DNA from: Pantoea alfalfae
GTDB lineage: Bacteria; Pseudomonadota; Gammaproteobacteria; Enterobacterales; Enterobacteriaceae
Reading direction: 5' to 3'
Assembly: GCF_019880205.1 (NCBI RefSeq)
Contig: NZ_CP082292.1
Span: 2,232,001-2,296,000 of the forward strand
Length of the DNA: 64,000 bases
Under the pieces are notes generated by a model. That model was not told the DNA's origin. It did not search any database and saw only the letters and a list, made by a program, of their open reading frames with translations. Position numbers and translations under genes: made by a program. Below, one piece after another: positions 28,848 through 38,589 of this stretch; the first letter of the stretch is position 1; each line of letters begins with the position of its first letter.

Positions 28848-28866
28848 GATTGTCTGACCGAAGGTG

Positions 28867-28882
28867 TTGTAAACGTTTGCGT
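28867..28882 (+). promoter_or_regulatory. PurR-like box between ydiJ and ydiK
   Basis: TTGTAAACGTTTGCGT matches ACGCAAACGTTTGCGT at 13 of 16 positions with a perfect right half and core. It lies 20 bp before ydiJ and about 170 bp before the divergent ydiK, a gene proposed as PurR-regulated in comparative work on E. coli. Confidence 0.7.
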
Positions 28883-29052
28883 TTATACGTGAGCGATTTC
28901 TCGTTTTATCATATTTTTTCTGCGACTGCCCTTTTTTCAGAAAAGACAAAAACCTTTCTCCGCGACGCTGTTTAAACCCTGGCAAATAGATCATGATAAA
29001 AACGGGCATCCGAATGCCCTGAAATGAAGGATTAAGACGAGGTTATGAGTCA

Positions 29053-30171
29053 ATGATGAAAAGCCAGTACCGGGATATGGATTTACCGCAAATACTCTTC
29101 ACCCTGATGTTCATTCTGCTGCTGATCGTCGCCTGCTTATGGGTGGTGCAGCCGTTTATTCTGGGCTTTGCCTGGGCCAGCATGGTGGTGATTGCGACCT
29201 GGCCATTGATGCTGAAATTCCAGCGACTGTTATGGGGGCGCCGTTCGCTGGCGGTGATCGTGATGACAATGCTGCTGCTGCTGCTGTTTATCATCCCTAT
29301 CGCACTGCTGGTCAGCAGCCTGATCGATAACAGTGCCCCGGTTATCGCCTGGGTTACCCAGGGTCATACGATGCCGCAGTTGCTGTGGCTCAGGGATGTG
29401 CCGATGGTCGGCAAAAAGCTTTATGTCAGTTATGACACGCTGGTAGCGAGCGGTGGTGCCGGCATCATGGCCAAAATTCAGCCCTACATTGGCCGTACTA
29501 CCGGCTTTTTTGTCGCGCAGGCCGGTCATTTTGGCCGCTTTATGATCCATCTGGGCGTGATGTTGCTATTCAGTGTGCTGCTTTACTGGCGTGGCGAACA
29601 GGCTGCCCAGGGCATACGTCACTTTGCTTTCCGCATGGCGGGACGGCGCGGTGATGCCGCCGTGCTGCTGGCAGCACAGTCCATTCGTGCCGTGGCGCTT
29701 GGCGTGGTAGTGACGGCACTGGTGCAGGGCGTGCTGGGCGGTATTGGTCTGGCGATCTCCGGCATTCCCTATGCCACGCTGTTAACGGTGCTGATGATCC
29801 TCTGCTGTCTGGTTCAGCTTGGCCCGCTGCTGGTGCTGGTCCCGGCCATTATCTATCTCTACTGGAGCGGCGATACAACCTGGGGGACCGTGCTGCTGGT
29901 CTGGAGTTGTGTGGTCGGTACAATGGATAACGTTCTGCGCCCCATGTTAATCCGGATGGGTGCCGATCTGCCGATGATCCTGATCCTCTCTGGCGTAATA
30001 GGTGGCCTGTTTGCCTTCGGCATGATTGGTTTGTTTATCGGGCCGGTAGTTCTGGCTGTTTCTTACCGTCTCGTTTCCGTCTGGGTTCATGAAGCGCCAG
30101 CGCCAGATAATGACCCGCTGGCCGTGGCGGATGCGCTGGCCGATCATGAGGGAACCCCGCCTGCCGTCTGA
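29053..30171 (+). CDS. ydiK: AI-2E family transporter YdiK
   Basis: A 372-residue inner-membrane protein of the AI-2E transporter (PerM/YdiK/TqsA) family with about eight predicted helices; paired hydrophobic segments begin at LFTLMFILLLIVACLWVVQPF, then MTMLLLLLFIIPIALLV. The middle contains the conserved GEQAAQGIRHFA and the helical hairpins RAVALGVVVTALVQGVLGGIGL and IRMGADLPMILILSGV. Substrate unknown; a purine-related role is suggested by a PurR-like box upstream. The N-terminus MMKSQYRDMD could start at either of two consecutive ATG codons. Confidence 0.93.
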   Translation: MMKSQYRDMDLPQILFTLMFILLLIVACLWVVQPFILGFAWASMVVIATWPLMLKFQRLLWGRRSLAVIVMTMLLLLLFIIPIALLVSSLIDNSAPVIAWVTQGHTMPQLLWLRDVPMVGKKLYVSYDTLVASGGAGIMAKIQPYIGRTTGFFVAQAGHFGRFMIHLGVMLLFSVLLYWRGEQAAQGIRHFAFRMAGRRGDAAVLLAAQSIRAVALGVVVTALVQGVLGGIGLAISGIPYATLLTVLMILCCLVQLGPLLVLVPAIIYLYWSGDTTWGTVLLVWSCVVGTMDNVLRPMLIRMGADLPMILILSGVIGGLFAFGMIGLFIGPVVLAVSYRLVSVWVHEAPAPDNDPLAVADALADHEGTPPAV

Positions 30172-30219
30172 TGCGATGCAGTAACGCGTTTCGCCAATCC
30201 CCCTTTTGAGCATTGATTA

Positions 30220-30245
30220 GTGCGGTTAATGATGATTAACCGCAC
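30220..30245. repeat. strong hairpin after ydiK
   Basis: An 11-bp perfect stem GTGCGGTTAAT/ATTAACCGCAC with a 4-nt loop, 49 bp after the ydiK stop. It lacks a T tract but is the likely 3' end or stabiliser of the ydiK transcript. Confidence 0.55.
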
Positions 30246-30413
30246 CTACTCTCACCAATCAGATAAATTCTGTTTTCCATTAGCGATTTTTAAGAAAAAA
30301 GCCATCTTTGGCCTTTATTTGACCTTTGCGGCCTAAAAAAGATTACTTTCTGCACTGTTTCTTAAGTCAAACGGCGAAGTAAAGGTGACAAAAGATTATC
30401 GGCTTTAAACTAA

Positions 30414-30427
30414 TAAGAGGATTCTTA
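30414..30427 (+). promoter_or_regulatory. RcsB box of rprA
   Basis: TAAGAGGATTCTTA, a near-palindrome fitting the Rcs box (TAAGAATATTCTTA type), lies upstream of a TATGTT -10-like element (30463-30468) and the RprA-like RNA. In E. coli RcsB activates rprA from such a site. Confidence 0.75.
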
Positions 30428-30470
30428 AAGACGCCAGCCAGCGGTATGAATAACATGTTTCCTATGTTCG

Positions 30471-30570
30471 AAGTCAAGCTATTGATTTTCAGACAACCTG
30501 ATTCCCCTGAGTAGCGTAAAGAATTGCTGTGTGTAGTCTTTGCCCATCCCCTGTGATGGGCTTTTTTTTT
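30471..30570 (+). ncRNA. rprA: small regulatory RNA RprA
   Basis: Hfq-dependent sRNA that in E. coli activates rpoS and ricI translation and represses csgD and ydaM. The 3' two thirds match E. coli RprA from memory: CCCCTGAGT, then GAATTGCTGTGTGTAGTC followed by TTTGCCCATC, a GATGGGC stem and a T9 tract. The 5' part is more diverged but keeps a GAAGTCAA/TTGATTTTC stem-loop. Position after ydiK is also as in E. coli. The 5' end is estimated from the -10-like TATGTT; an RcsB box lies further upstream. Confidence 0.88.
30542..30570 (+). terminator. rprA Rho-independent terminator
   Basis: GCCCATC/GATGGGC stem with 6-nt loop and T9 tract; part of the mature RprA and its Hfq-binding 3' end. Confidence 0.93.
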
Positions 30571-30595
30571 GCCTGAACCTGACCAGCTATAACAG

Positions 30596-30620
30596 AAAAA
30601 GGCCCGCAGTGCGGGCCTTT
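30596..30620 (-). terminator. ppsA terminator
   Basis: GGCCCGC/GCGGGCC stem; on the minus strand it is followed by CCTTTTT, 20 bp after the ppsA stop. Confidence 0.88.
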
Positions 30621-30640
30621 CATCATTTCTGCAAGCGGTG

Positions 30641-33022
30641 TCAGGCGGTTTTGTTTAACTGTGCCAGACTCACCCACGTTTCCACTACGGTATCCGGATT
30701 CAGCGACAGACTATCGATGCCCTCTTCCATCAGCCATGCGGCGAAATCCTGATGGTCTGACGGTCCCTGCCCACAGATTCCAACATATTTGCCCTGCTTT
30801 TTGGCTGCTTTGATGGCCATGGAAAGCAGCGCTTTCACGGCTTCGTTACGCTCGTCAAACAGCGCGGAGACGACACCGGAATCGCGGTCCAGCCCCAGCG
30901 TCAACTGCGTCATGTCATTAGAGCCGATAGAGAAGCCATCAAAGTGCTGCAGGAACTGCTCTGCCAGCAGCGCATTAGACGGGATCTCGCACATCATGAT
31001 GATCTTCAGCCCGTTCTCACCGCGCTTCAGCCCCTGACGGGCCAGCTCTTCCACCACGGCCTGCGCCTGATCCACAGTACGCACAAACGGAACCATGATT
31101 TCGACGTTGGTCAGGCCCATCTCGTTGCGAACGCGTTTTACCGCTTCACACTCCAGCGCAAAGCAGTCGCGGAAGTTATCCGCCACATAGCGACCTGCAC
31201 CACGGAATCCCAGCATCGGGTTTTCCTCCTGCGGCTCATAGCGTTCACCGCCAACGAGGTTGGCATATTCATTGGTTTTAAAGTCGGAAAGTCGGACAAT
31301 TACGCGTTTCGGTGCAAATGCTGCACCAAGCGTGGCAATTCCCTCGGTCAGACGAGCGATGTAAAACTCCACCGGATTATCAAATCCTTTCATCATTTTA
31401 CGGATCTGCTGCTGCAGTTCCGGCGTCTGCTGATCAAATTCAAGGAGCGCTTTAGGGTGGACGCCAATCATTCGGTTAATAATAAATTCCAGCCGCGCCA
31501 GGCCAACACCCTTGTTCGGCAGACAGGCAAAATCAAAAGCACGATCGGGGTTGCCCACGTTCATCATGATTTTCAGCGGCAGTTCAGGCAGTGAATCGAC
31601 CTGCGAACTGGTGACGTCGAAGTCGAGCAGCTGATCATAAACGTAGCCTGTGTCGCCCTCAGCGCAGGAAACGGTAACCTGATGGCCCTCTCTTAGCCGA
31701 TCGGTGGCATCGCCACAGCCCACTACCGCCGGAATACCCAGCTCACGCGCGATGATTGCCGCATGACAGGTTCGTCCGCCACGGTTAGTGACAATGGCTG
31801 ACGCCTTTTTCATGATGGGTTCCCAGTCCGGGTCGGTCATGTCCGTCACCAGCACATCGCCTTTTTCAATGCGGTTCATTTCGCTGATATCGTGGATGAC
31901 CTTCACCACGCCTGCGCCGATACGATGACCGATGGCTCGCCCTTCAACGACGACGCTGCCCTGACCCTGCAGCGTATAACGCTCCATTACCTGACCATTT
32001 GAGCGCACGGTTTCAGGACGCGCCTGAACAATAAACAGCTTGCCGGTATGTCCATCTTTGGCCCACTCAATATCCATCGGCCGCTGATAGTGTTGTTCAA
32101 TCAGCACCGCCTGCTTCGCCAGCGCCTGCACTTCCTCATCATTCAGGCAGAATCGGTCGCGTTCGGCCTCAGGCACATCTTCGATGCGTACCTGTTCGCC
32201 ATGCGCCTGAGAATCGGCATACACCATGCGCACCTTTTTTGAGCCCATGTTGCGGCGTACGATAGACGGACGATCGGCCGCCAGCGTTGGCTTGTGAACA
32301 TAGAACTCATCCGGGTTAACAGCGCCCTGCACCACCATCTCACCCAGTCCCAAGGCGGCAGTAATGAAGACCACCTGATCAAAGCCGGACTCGGTATCAA
32401 TGGTGAACATCACACCTGACGAGGCCAGGTCCGAACGCACCATGCGCTGTATGCCCGCAGAGAGCGCCACGCCACGATGGTCGTAGCCCTGATGCACACG
32501 GTAAGAGATAGCACGATCGTTAAACAGTGAAGCAAAGACATGCTTGACCGCCACCATCACGGCGTCAATGCCCTGCACATTCAGGAAGGTTTCCTGCTGG
32601 CCGGCAAAGGAGGCGTCGGGCATATCTTCGGCGGTGGCAGAGGAGCGGACGGCAAACGACGCGTCAGCATCATCGGCAGACAGTTGCTGATAAGCGTCCA
32701 GAATGGCGGACTCCAGCTCCGGCAGAAACGGCGTTTCCACCACCCACTGACGAATCTGTTTACCCGCTTTTGCCAGCGCATCAACATCATCAATATTTGT
32801 CTCATCCAGCAGCGCATAAATTCGCTGGTTCAGCCCGCTTTGATCGAGGAACAGGTTAAAGGCGTACGACGTGGTCGCAAAACCATTGGGCACGGAAACG
32901 CCCAGCGACGACAGATTCGTTATCATTTCACCTAAGGAGGCGTTTTTGCCGCCTACCCGATCAACATCATGCATACCAAGCTGGTTATACCAGAGCACCA
33001 GTGGCTGTTCTTGAGTGGACAT
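30641..33022 (-). CDS. ppsA: phosphoenolpyruvate synthase PpsA
   Basis: Converts pyruvate, ATP and water to PEP, AMP and phosphate, the first step of gluconeogenesis from C3 compounds. The 793-residue protein has an N-terminal nucleotide-binding domain ([29 protein letters not shown]), the swivelling phosphohistidine domain [15 protein letters not shown] (His near 421), and a C-terminal PEP-binding TIM barrel ending in [10 protein letters not shown]. The gene is divergent from its regulator ppsR, with a Cra-type site between them. Confidence 0.98.
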   Translation of the reverse strand: MSTQEQPLVLWYNQLGMHDVDRVGGKNASLGEMITNLSSLGVSVPNGFATTSYAFNLFLDQSGLNQRIYALLDETNIDDVDALAKAGKQIRQWVVETPFLPELESAILDAYQQLSADDADASFAVRSSATAEDMPDASFAGQQETFLNVQGIDAVMVAVKHVFASLFNDRAISYRVHQGYDHRGVALSAGIQRMVRSDLASSGVMFTIDTESGFDQVVFITAALGLGEMVVQGAVNPDEFYVHKPTLAADRPSIVRRNMGSKKVRMVYADSQAHGEQVRIEDVPEAERDRFCLNDEEVQALAKQAVLIEQHYQRPMDIEWAKDGHTGKLFIVQARPETVRSNGQVMERYTLQGQGSVVVEGRAIGHRIGAGVVKVIHDISEMNRIEKGDVLVTDMTDPDWEPIMKKASAIVTNRGGRTCHAAIIARELGIPAVVGCGDATDRLREGHQVTVSCAEGDTGYVYDQLLDFDVTSSQVDSLPELPLKIMMNVGNPDRAFDFACLPNKGVGLARLEFIINRMIGVHPKALLEFDQQTPELQQQIRKMMKGFDNPVEFYIARLTEGIATLGAAFAPKRVIVRLSDFKTNEYANLVGGERYEPQEENPMLGFRGAGRYVADNFRDCFALECEAVKRVRNEMGLTNVEIMVPFVRTVDQAQAVVEELARQGLKRGENGLKIIMMCEIPSNALLAEQFLQHFDGFSIGSNDMTQLTLGLDRDSGVVSALFDERNEAVKALLSMAIKAAKKQGKYVGICGQGPSDHQDFAAWLMEEGIDSLSLNPDTVVETWVSLAQLNKTA

Positions 33023-33458
33023 CGCGCTTATCCTTAATCAATTATCAATGAATGGACACAGAGAGTGAGCTGTTTCCAGCCTGGCATATCACCCCATCAA
33101 TAACGATCTGTTGAATCGTTAAAGCAGAATTTCAGCCGCAGTTTCGGAATTGTGAGCGGATTATTTTGCTGTTGCGCAAAGTCGCTATATTCCTCTAACT
33201 GATTGATGTGGCAGGAAATGGAAGATTTTCAGCCACTTATGCATTCTGTTTTGTTGCGCAACAGACGCAGGGCTATTTGTAGCCCGATCACGGTTGAAAA
33301 GAATTCCGGCGAATCGAAACGCCTTTTCATTTTTATTAGTGTGATGAAACTGCAGACAGATAATCCGGGCAGACATTCCATAAATTAAAATCAGAGATGA
33401 TTTATTAAGTCGCATCGCGCATGCTGATGGCTCACTCCTGGCTGAGGCAGAATTCATT
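33023..33458. other. ppsA-ppsR divergent intergenic region
   Basis: A 436-bp region with no gene. It contains a Cra-type site at 33110-33125 and two copies of TGTTGCGCAA (33170-33179 and 33252-33261), the second extended to the perfect 12-bp palindrome TGTTGCGCAACA. The ppsR promoter could not be fixed. Confidence 0.6.
33110..33125 (-). promoter_or_regulatory. Cra (FruR) site of ppsA
   Basis: GTTGAATCGTTAAAGC, with the TGAATCG core of Cra sites, lies 88 bp before the ppsA start. Cra activates ppsA in E. coli from a similar upstream site. Confidence 0.65.
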
Positions 33459-34286
33459 ATGACAACTGACAGAAGCGTTTTCTATATCTCCGATGGTACA
33501 GCGATTACAGCTGAAGTCCTGGGCCATGCGGTGCTGTCGCAGTTTCCAGTCAATATCACCAGCCTGACGTTGCCATTTGTGGAAAACGTCCAGCGGGCGC
33601 TGGCGGTTAAAGCCCAGATTAACGCACTCTATCAGCAGAGCGGCGTACGGCCGCTGGTGTTCTTCTCCATTGTCACACCCGAGGTGCGCGACATTATCGT
33701 GCAGAGTGAGGGTTTTTGTCAGGATATCGTGCAGGCGCTGGTGGCTCCTCTTCAGCAGGAACTGGGCTTATCGCCAGCGCCAGTGGCACATCGTACCCAC
33801 GGACTGGACGCCAGTAATCTGGGGAAATATGACGCGCGTATTGCGGCGATCGATTACGCCCTGGCACATGATGACGGCATCTCGCTGCGCGGGCTGGAGG
33901 ATGCGCAGGTGATTCTGTTAGGCGTCTCGCGCTGTGGCAAAACACCCACCAGCCTCTATCTGGCGATGCAGTTTGGTATTCGTGCCGCCAACTACCCGTT
34001 TATTGCCGACGATATGGATAATCTTAAACTGCCGCCCGCGCTGCGCGCCCACCAGAATAAACTCTTCGGGCTGACCATCGATCCGGAACGCCTGGCAGCA
34101 ATACGGCAGGAGCGGGCGGAAAATACCCGTTACGCCTCAATGCGTCAGTGCCGGCTGGAAGTAGGCGAAGTGGAAGCGCTGTTCCGCACCCATCAAATCC
34201 GCTATCTCAACAGCACCAACTACTCGGTCGAAGAGATCGCTACCAAAATTCTCGACATTATGGGCCTGACACGCCGCATGTATTGA
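33459..34286 (+). CDS. ppsR: PEP synthase regulatory protein PpsR
   Basis: A bifunctional serine/threonine kinase and phosphorylase (DUF299 family, 275 residues) that switches PEP synthase off by ADP-dependent phosphorylation and on by Pi-dependent dephosphorylation. The P-loop [11 protein letters not shown] lies at about residues 151-161, and [19 protein letters not shown] at the N-terminus and the C-terminal [19 protein letters not shown] are the family signatures. Divergent from its target ppsA. Confidence 0.97.
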   Translation: MTTDRSVFYISDGTAITAEVLGHAVLSQFPVNITSLTLPFVENVQRALAVKAQINALYQQSGVRPLVFFSIVTPEVRDIIVQSEGFCQDIVQALVAPLQQELGLSPAPVAHRTHGLDASNLGKYDARIAAIDYALAHDDGISLRGLEDAQVILLGVSRCGKTPTSLYLAMQFGIRAANYPFIADDMDNLKLPPALRAHQNKLFGLTIDPERLAAIRQERAENTRYASMRQCRLEVGEVEALFRTHQIRYLNSTNYSVEEIATKILDIMGLTRRMY

Positions 34287-34320
34287 AGGGAAATCAGATC
34301 GAAGATGTAAAGCGCCGCTG

Positions 34321-34352
34321 CCGTGGGTTTTGATTTCATTATCAAATCACGG
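34321..34352. repeat. hairpin between ppsR and aroH
   Basis: CCGTG and TTTGAT on the left pair with ATCAAA and CACGG on the right, around a TTCATT loop. No T tract. It could be the ppsR transcript end or a leader structure of aroH. Confidence 0.45.
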
Positions 34353-34437
34353 GTTGAATTCGCAGACTAATGGTTTATTGTGACCACCATCACTTCCCGG
34401 TATTCCACCGCTGCGAAGAACCCTTTTCGAGATACTC

Positions 34438-35484
34438 ATGAACAAAACCGACGAACTGCGTACCGCACGCATTGGTAGTCTGATTACCCCCGCCAGCCTG
34501 GCGGCTGAACATCCTGTCTCCGCGGCGATTGCCGACAACGTCACCGCTGCCCGTAAACGTATCGCCCGTATATTGACGGGTGAAGATCCCCGCCTGCTAG
34601 TGGTGATTGGCCCCTGCTCGCTGCACGACCCGAAAGCGGCCCTGGAGTATGCTGCGCGTCTGAACGCGTTGCGCAGCCGCTATGAAGATCGGCTGGAGAT
34701 TGTAATGCGTGCCTACTTCGAGAAGCCACGCACCGTTGTCGGCTGGAAAGGTTTAATCTCCGATCCGGACCTGGATGGCAGCTACGATGTGAACCGGGGC
34801 ATCGGCATTGCCCGCAAGCTTCTGATTGATATCAACGCGCTGGGCCTGCCCACTGCCACGGAGTTTCTGGATATGGTGATCGGCCAGTTTATTGCCGATC
34901 TGATCAGCTGGGGCGCGATTGGCGCACGTACCACCGAAAGCCAGATCCATCGTGAAATGGCCTCGGCCCTCTCCTGCCCGGTCGGCTTTAAAAACGGCAC
35001 TGATGGAAACGTGCAGATCGCGGTAGATGCAATTCGCGCCGCACGCGCGAGCCACATGTTCCTGTCGCCGGATAAACTGGGCCAGATGACTATCTATCAG
35101 ACCAGTGGCAACCCGCATGGTCATGTGATCCTGCGAGGCGGCAAACAGCCAAACTATCATGCCAGTGATGTCGCCGCCGCCGCGGAGAGTCTGGGGGCAT
35201 TTAATCTGCCGCAGCAGCTGGTGATCGATTTCAGTCACGGCAACTGCCTGAAGCAGCATCGTCGTCAGATGGATGTGGCGGCAGAGGTGGCAGAGCAGAT
35301 TAAATCAGGATCGCGAGCCGTTGCCGGTGTGATGATTGAAAGCTTCCTGGAAGAAGGCAATCAGAAAGTGGTGAGCGGCGAACCGCTGGTTTACGGCAAG
35401 TCGATTACCGATCCCTGCCTCGGCTGGCAGGAGAGCGAACAGGTGCTCGCCCTGCTGGCCGAGGCGGTTTCGCACCGCCTCTGA
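34438..35484 (+). CDS. aroH: DAHP synthase, Trp-sensitive isozyme AroH
   Basis: Condenses PEP and erythrose-4-phosphate to DAHP, the first step of the shikimate pathway. The 348-residue class I enzyme starts MNKTDELRTARIGSL, close to E. coli AroH MNRTDELRTARI, and has VVIGPCSLHDPKAA, YFEKPRTVVGWKGL, GARTTESQIHRE and DFSHGNC. The isozyme call follows that match and the ppsR neighbour. A TrpR operator (GTACTAGTTAACTAGTAC type) was looked for in the 151 bp upstream and not found, so regulation may differ from E. coli. Confidence 0.93.
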   Translation: MNKTDELRTARIGSLITPASLAAEHPVSAAIADNVTAARKRIARILTGEDPRLLVVIGPCSLHDPKAALEYAARLNALRSRYEDRLEIVMRAYFEKPRTVVGWKGLISDPDLDGSYDVNRGIGIARKLLIDINALGLPTATEFLDMVIGQFIADLISWGAIGARTTESQIHREMASALSCPVGFKNGTDGNVQIAVDAIRAARASHMFLSPDKLGQMTIYQTSGNPHGHVILRGGKQPNYHASDVAAAAESLGAFNLPQQLVIDFSHGNCLKQHRRQMDVAAEVAEQIKSGSRAVAGVMIESFLEEGNQKVVSGEPLVYGKSITDPCLGWQESEQVLALLAEAVSHRL

Positions 35485-35491
35485 GTTCCGA

Positions 35492-36943
35492 TTAGCTGGA
35501 GCAGCTGACCTCTAAGGTTTTGCCCCAGTCTGGCGGCCGCTGACGATACTCAGCGGCTGTTTCATCGCTAAAGGGTTGCTGTAACGCCTGATGCAGACGA
35601 GCCAGCGCACCCTGCTCGCCCCGCTCCGCCTCTTCAATTACCTGCTGTGCCAGATAGTTGCGCAGAATCACCGCCGGATTGGCCGCCTTCATCACAGCCT
35701 GACGCTCCGCATCGCTGACCTGCTCGTCCATCAGACGGCTGCGGTAGCGCTGATACCAGCTATCAAACGCCTCACGATCGATGAACTCGTCGCGCAGCGG
35801 TGAGCGACGTTCAGTCTGCCGGGTCTCACTCAGCAGTCTGAACGTCAGGGTGTAATCACTGTGATCCTGCGTCATCAGCGCCAGCAGATCGGTCAGAATC
35901 TGATTGTCGCTGCTCTGTTGTGTCAGCAGGCCGAGTTTTGCCCGCATCCTTTCACCCCAGACCCGCATCAGTTCAGGTTCATAGGCGCTCAGCGCCGTTC
36001 GCAACTGCTCAGTGGTCAGCAGCCCCGACAGCGCATGTGCCAGACGGTTAAGATTCCACATGCCAATCATCGGCTGATTTTCAAAGCTGTAGCGCCCCTG
36101 ATAGTCGCTGTGATTACAGATAAAGTGAGGCTGATAATCATCCAGAAAACCATACGGGCCATAGTCGATAGTCAGGCCAAGGATCGACATATTGTCAGTA
36201 TTCATGACGCCATGCGCAAAGCCCACGCTCTGCCACAGCGCAATCAGGCGAGCCGTGCGTAACACAATGTCGGCAAACCACTGTTGATAACGGTCCGCTT
36301 CTCCTTCCAGATGCGGCCAGTGATGGCGAATGGCGTAGTCGGCCAGTTGCTGTACTTTCTCCTGCTGCTGGCTGTAAAAGAAATGCTCGAAATGACCGAA
36401 ACGCAGGTGGCTCGGTGAAATGCGCATCAGCATCGCGCCACGTTCAGTGGTTTCGCGGTAGACCGGCTCATCGCCTATCGACAGAGTGAGTGCGCGCGTG
36501 GTGGGGATGCCCAGATGGTGCAGCGCTTCCGAGGCGAGAAACTCCCGGACGCTGGAGCGAATGACGGCACGACCATCGCCCATGCGGGAATAAGGCGTCA
36601 GGCCTGCACCCTTGAGATGCCAGTCAAGTTTGCTGCCATCATCAAGACGCTGTTCACCCAGCAGGATACCGCGCCCGTCACCGAGCTGACCCGCCCAGAC
36701 ACCAAACTGATGGCCACTGTAGACCTGCGCCAGCGGCTGCATGCCGGGCAGCAGTGCCGCACCGTGCCACACATCGTGACCGTGACCCTCAAAAAGCGCA
36801 CTATCCAGCCCCATTGAGGTTGCAAGCGGTGCGTTGTGATACAGCAGACGTCCGCCTGCCAGCGGCGTGGGGTTCAGCGCGGTATAACACCCGGAAAGCT
36901 CACGGAACCAGGTGTTGTCAAAAGAGGCCTTGCCTGAGGACAT
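35492..36943 (-). CDS. selO: SelO-family protein adenylyltransferase (YdiU)
   Basis: A 483-residue pseudokinase-fold enzyme that transfers AMP (or UMP) from nucleotide to protein Ser/Thr/Tyr residues; linked to redox homeostasis in E. coli. Typical segments: [23 protein letters not shown], the [14 protein letters not shown] loop, GVMNTDNMS and FICNHSD for metal and nucleotide binding, and the C-terminal LEVSCSS in which Cys stands where eukaryotic SelO has selenocysteine. The start at MSSGKASF was preferred because GGGAGA lies at proper distance; an in-frame ATG four codons upstream overlaps that site. E. coli ydiE is absent next to it. Confidence 0.94.
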   Translation of the reverse strand: MSSGKASFDNTWFRELSGCYTALNPTPLAGGRLLYHNAPLATSMGLDSALFEGHGHDVWHGAALLPGMQPLAQVYSGHQFGVWAGQLGDGRGILLGEQRLDDGSKLDWHLKGAGLTPYSRMGDGRAVIRSSVREFLASEALHHLGIPTTRALTLSIGDEPVYRETTERGAMLMRISPSHLRFGHFEHFFYSQQQEKVQQLADYAIRHHWPHLEGEADRYQQWFADIVLRTARLIALWQSVGFAHGVMNTDNMSILGLTIDYGPYGFLDDYQPHFICNHSDYQGRYSFENQPMIGMWNLNRLAHALSGLLTTEQLRTALSAYEPELMRVWGERMRAKLGLLTQQSSDNQILTDLLALMTQDHSDYTLTFRLLSETRQTERRSPLRDEFIDREAFDSWYQRYRSRLMDEQVSDAERQAVMKAANPAVILRNYLAQQVIEEAERGEQGALARLHQALQQPFSDETAAEYRQRPPDWGKTLEVSCSS

Positions 36944-37022
36944 TGTTTCTCCCATGCGATACTCAGCGATACGTAGGTTAGTCCTTTAGTGTAACGCTGA
37001 TGGCGGGGATTAACAGGTCAGG

Positions 37023-37769
37023 TCAGCCAGGATGCTGAGAAGATGGCATGCGCTCGTCGGCACAGAGCAGCGAATGCAGCGCATCAGATTTTACCACCGG
37101 GAAGAGTGAACCCTGAAACTCAGCGCCATTCAGCTGACTCACTTTTTCGAACAGCACTTCATCGTCAATGCCGCAAATAATAAGGCGGTCACAATGCGTG
37201 CGGAAATTATCAATAATGCTCTGAATAAACGGCACGAATGATGCGCGCTTTGCCAGGGAGTGAATAAACTCTTTGTCGAGACAGATGCAGCTGAATAAAT
37301 TATCGTAGACCGCATTAGAGGGTGTTTTGCCCGCGCCAAAATGTGAAAGTGCTAAATTAAACTCAGCATGCAGGCTCGCCAGCAGCGGATTATTGTTGCC
37401 CAGCTTAAGTTGCGGAAACGTTTCAGTGATATTCAGGAGAATGAACGGCAGCTGTTTTATTTTGCGCATGACTAATTCACTGGCAAGCAGCGTCCGGGCC
37501 ATGCCTTCATCAATACGGATAAAGGCTGACACGGAATGCGCTTCAAATAATCCGCGATTCTGCTCCAGCAATCCAATCTGGCTTTGCAGCAGGCGCAACT
37601 GCTGCGACTCGTCAAGCTGGGGAAGCAGCAGATCCTGTGGCAGGGTGATGGGCGCACTTTCATGCACAAACTGCGTAACCAGCTCGACAGCGGTCAACCG
37701 TCCGTCAACATCACAGACAGGATAAAACCAGATTTCCGACTGATAGTCGGCCGAGAGATGAATTTTCAT
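37023..37769 (-). CDS. ydiV: degenerate EAL-domain regulator YdiV (RflP)
   Basis: A 248-residue EAL-like protein resembling E. coli/Salmonella YdiV, the anti-FlhDC factor that lowers flagellar gene expression in poor nutrition. The usual EAL signature is replaced by AVELVTQF, and other metal ligands are not obvious, so no c-di-GMP hydrolysis is expected. The middle segment LSHFGAGKTPSNAVYDNLF and DKEFIHSLAKR match the family pattern. The position between selO and nlpC is as in E. coli. The C-terminal tail PSSQHPG is longer than usual. Similarity is moderate, so function is inferred mainly by synteny. Confidence 0.85.
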   Translation of the reverse strand: MKIHLSADYQSEIWFYPVCDVDGRLTAVELVTQFVHESAPITLPQDLLLPQLDESQQLRLLQSQIGLLEQNRGLFEAHSVSAFIRIDEGMARTLLASELVMRKIKQLPFILLNITETFPQLKLGNNNPLLASLHAEFNLALSHFGAGKTPSNAVYDNLFSCICLDKEFIHSLAKRASFVPFIQSIIDNFRTHCDRLIICGIDDEVLFEKVSQLNGAEFQGSLFPVVKSDALHSLLCADERMPSSQHPG

Positions 37770-38062
37770 TTTAATGCCAGAATATGCGGCGATGTTGATA
37801 TCGTATAGTAATGGTCAGCTGCAGGCAATAGTGCCAAATCATTGAAGAGACGACCTTCTTTACGCTTCCATTGCCGTTTGACAACAGCCGATCACGCTTA
37901 AGCCAAATAAAGGTGATAAAACACCGGTTATTAGTGAAATTAAATCAGCCATTATTCTTTTTATTAAATCCTCACGCTAAACGTTCATTTAAAATAAAAC
38001 TTTTACCCTTTGTTTTAACTCTATTTTAAATTGGACTTAAGTCTGATTTCGCAAACCTGCTG
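37770..38062. other. ydiV-nlpC intergenic region
   Basis: A 293-bp AT-rich stretch with no open frame of note. It should contain the ydiV promoter on the right of that gene and the 3' end of the nlpC transcript. No clear terminator or operator was recognised. Confidence 0.5.
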
Positions 38063-38521
38063 TTAAATACGGCGAGCCTGCCAGAACACTTTTCGCCAGT
38101 AGACATTGTCGAGTGAGGAGCGAATGACGCCCTGACTCGTCGAGGCGTGGATAAAAGCGTTATCGGTATCATAGATGCCCACATGCAGGCCATTTTCACC
38201 GCGTCCGGTTTTGAAAAAGACCAGATCGCCTGGCAGCAGTTCATCTTTGCTGATGCGGGTGCCAATATCGCTTTGGGCTGAGGTGGTGCGCGGCAGTTGC
38301 AGTGCAAATTTATCGCGGAAGGTCAGATAGACAAAGCCGGAGCAGTCAACACCGTTACGACTCATGCCGCCATAACGATAAGGGGTACCGCGCCAGTGAC
38401 CGAGCTGATCGTTCAGTTCCGCTATCACGGTGATTGAATCGGAAAGACGACCATTAATCGGCGGAGCGTGATGACTGCATCCCGTCAGCAGCAGAACTAA
38501 AATCAGCAAACCCAGGCGCAT
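38063..38521 (-). CDS. nlpC: NlpC/P60 lipoprotein NlpC
   Basis: A 152-residue lipoprotein (lipobox LLTGC) with an NlpC/P60 peptidase domain: catalytic Cys in NGVDCSGFVYL, His in NGLHVGIYDT. Likely a gamma-D-Glu-mDAP or related peptidoglycan hydrolase at the envelope; the exact substrate is not established. The start is the ATG at MRLGLLI with AAGGA at 9 nt; a TTG two codons upstream is less likely. Downstream of btuD on the same strand, 68 bp apart. Confidence 0.95.
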   Translation of the reverse strand: MRLGLLILVLLLTGCSHHAPPINGRLSDSITVIAELNDQLGHWRGTPYRYGGMSRNGVDCSGFVYLTFRDKFALQLPRTTSAQSDIGTRISKDELLPGDLVFFKTGRGENGLHVGIYDTDNAFIHASTSQGVIRSSLDNVYWRKVFWQARRI

Positions 38522-38589
38522 CGCCAAATGTCCTTATCAGAAGTTGCAACCGGCATAATGTAGCGGTAAAGCCCGCCAGGTAGCAAGTA

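Noticed and set aside
34287..34437. TrpR operator upstream of aroH
   Set aside because: No match to the GTACTAGTTAACTAGTAC type sequence was found; only a non-specific hairpin is present.
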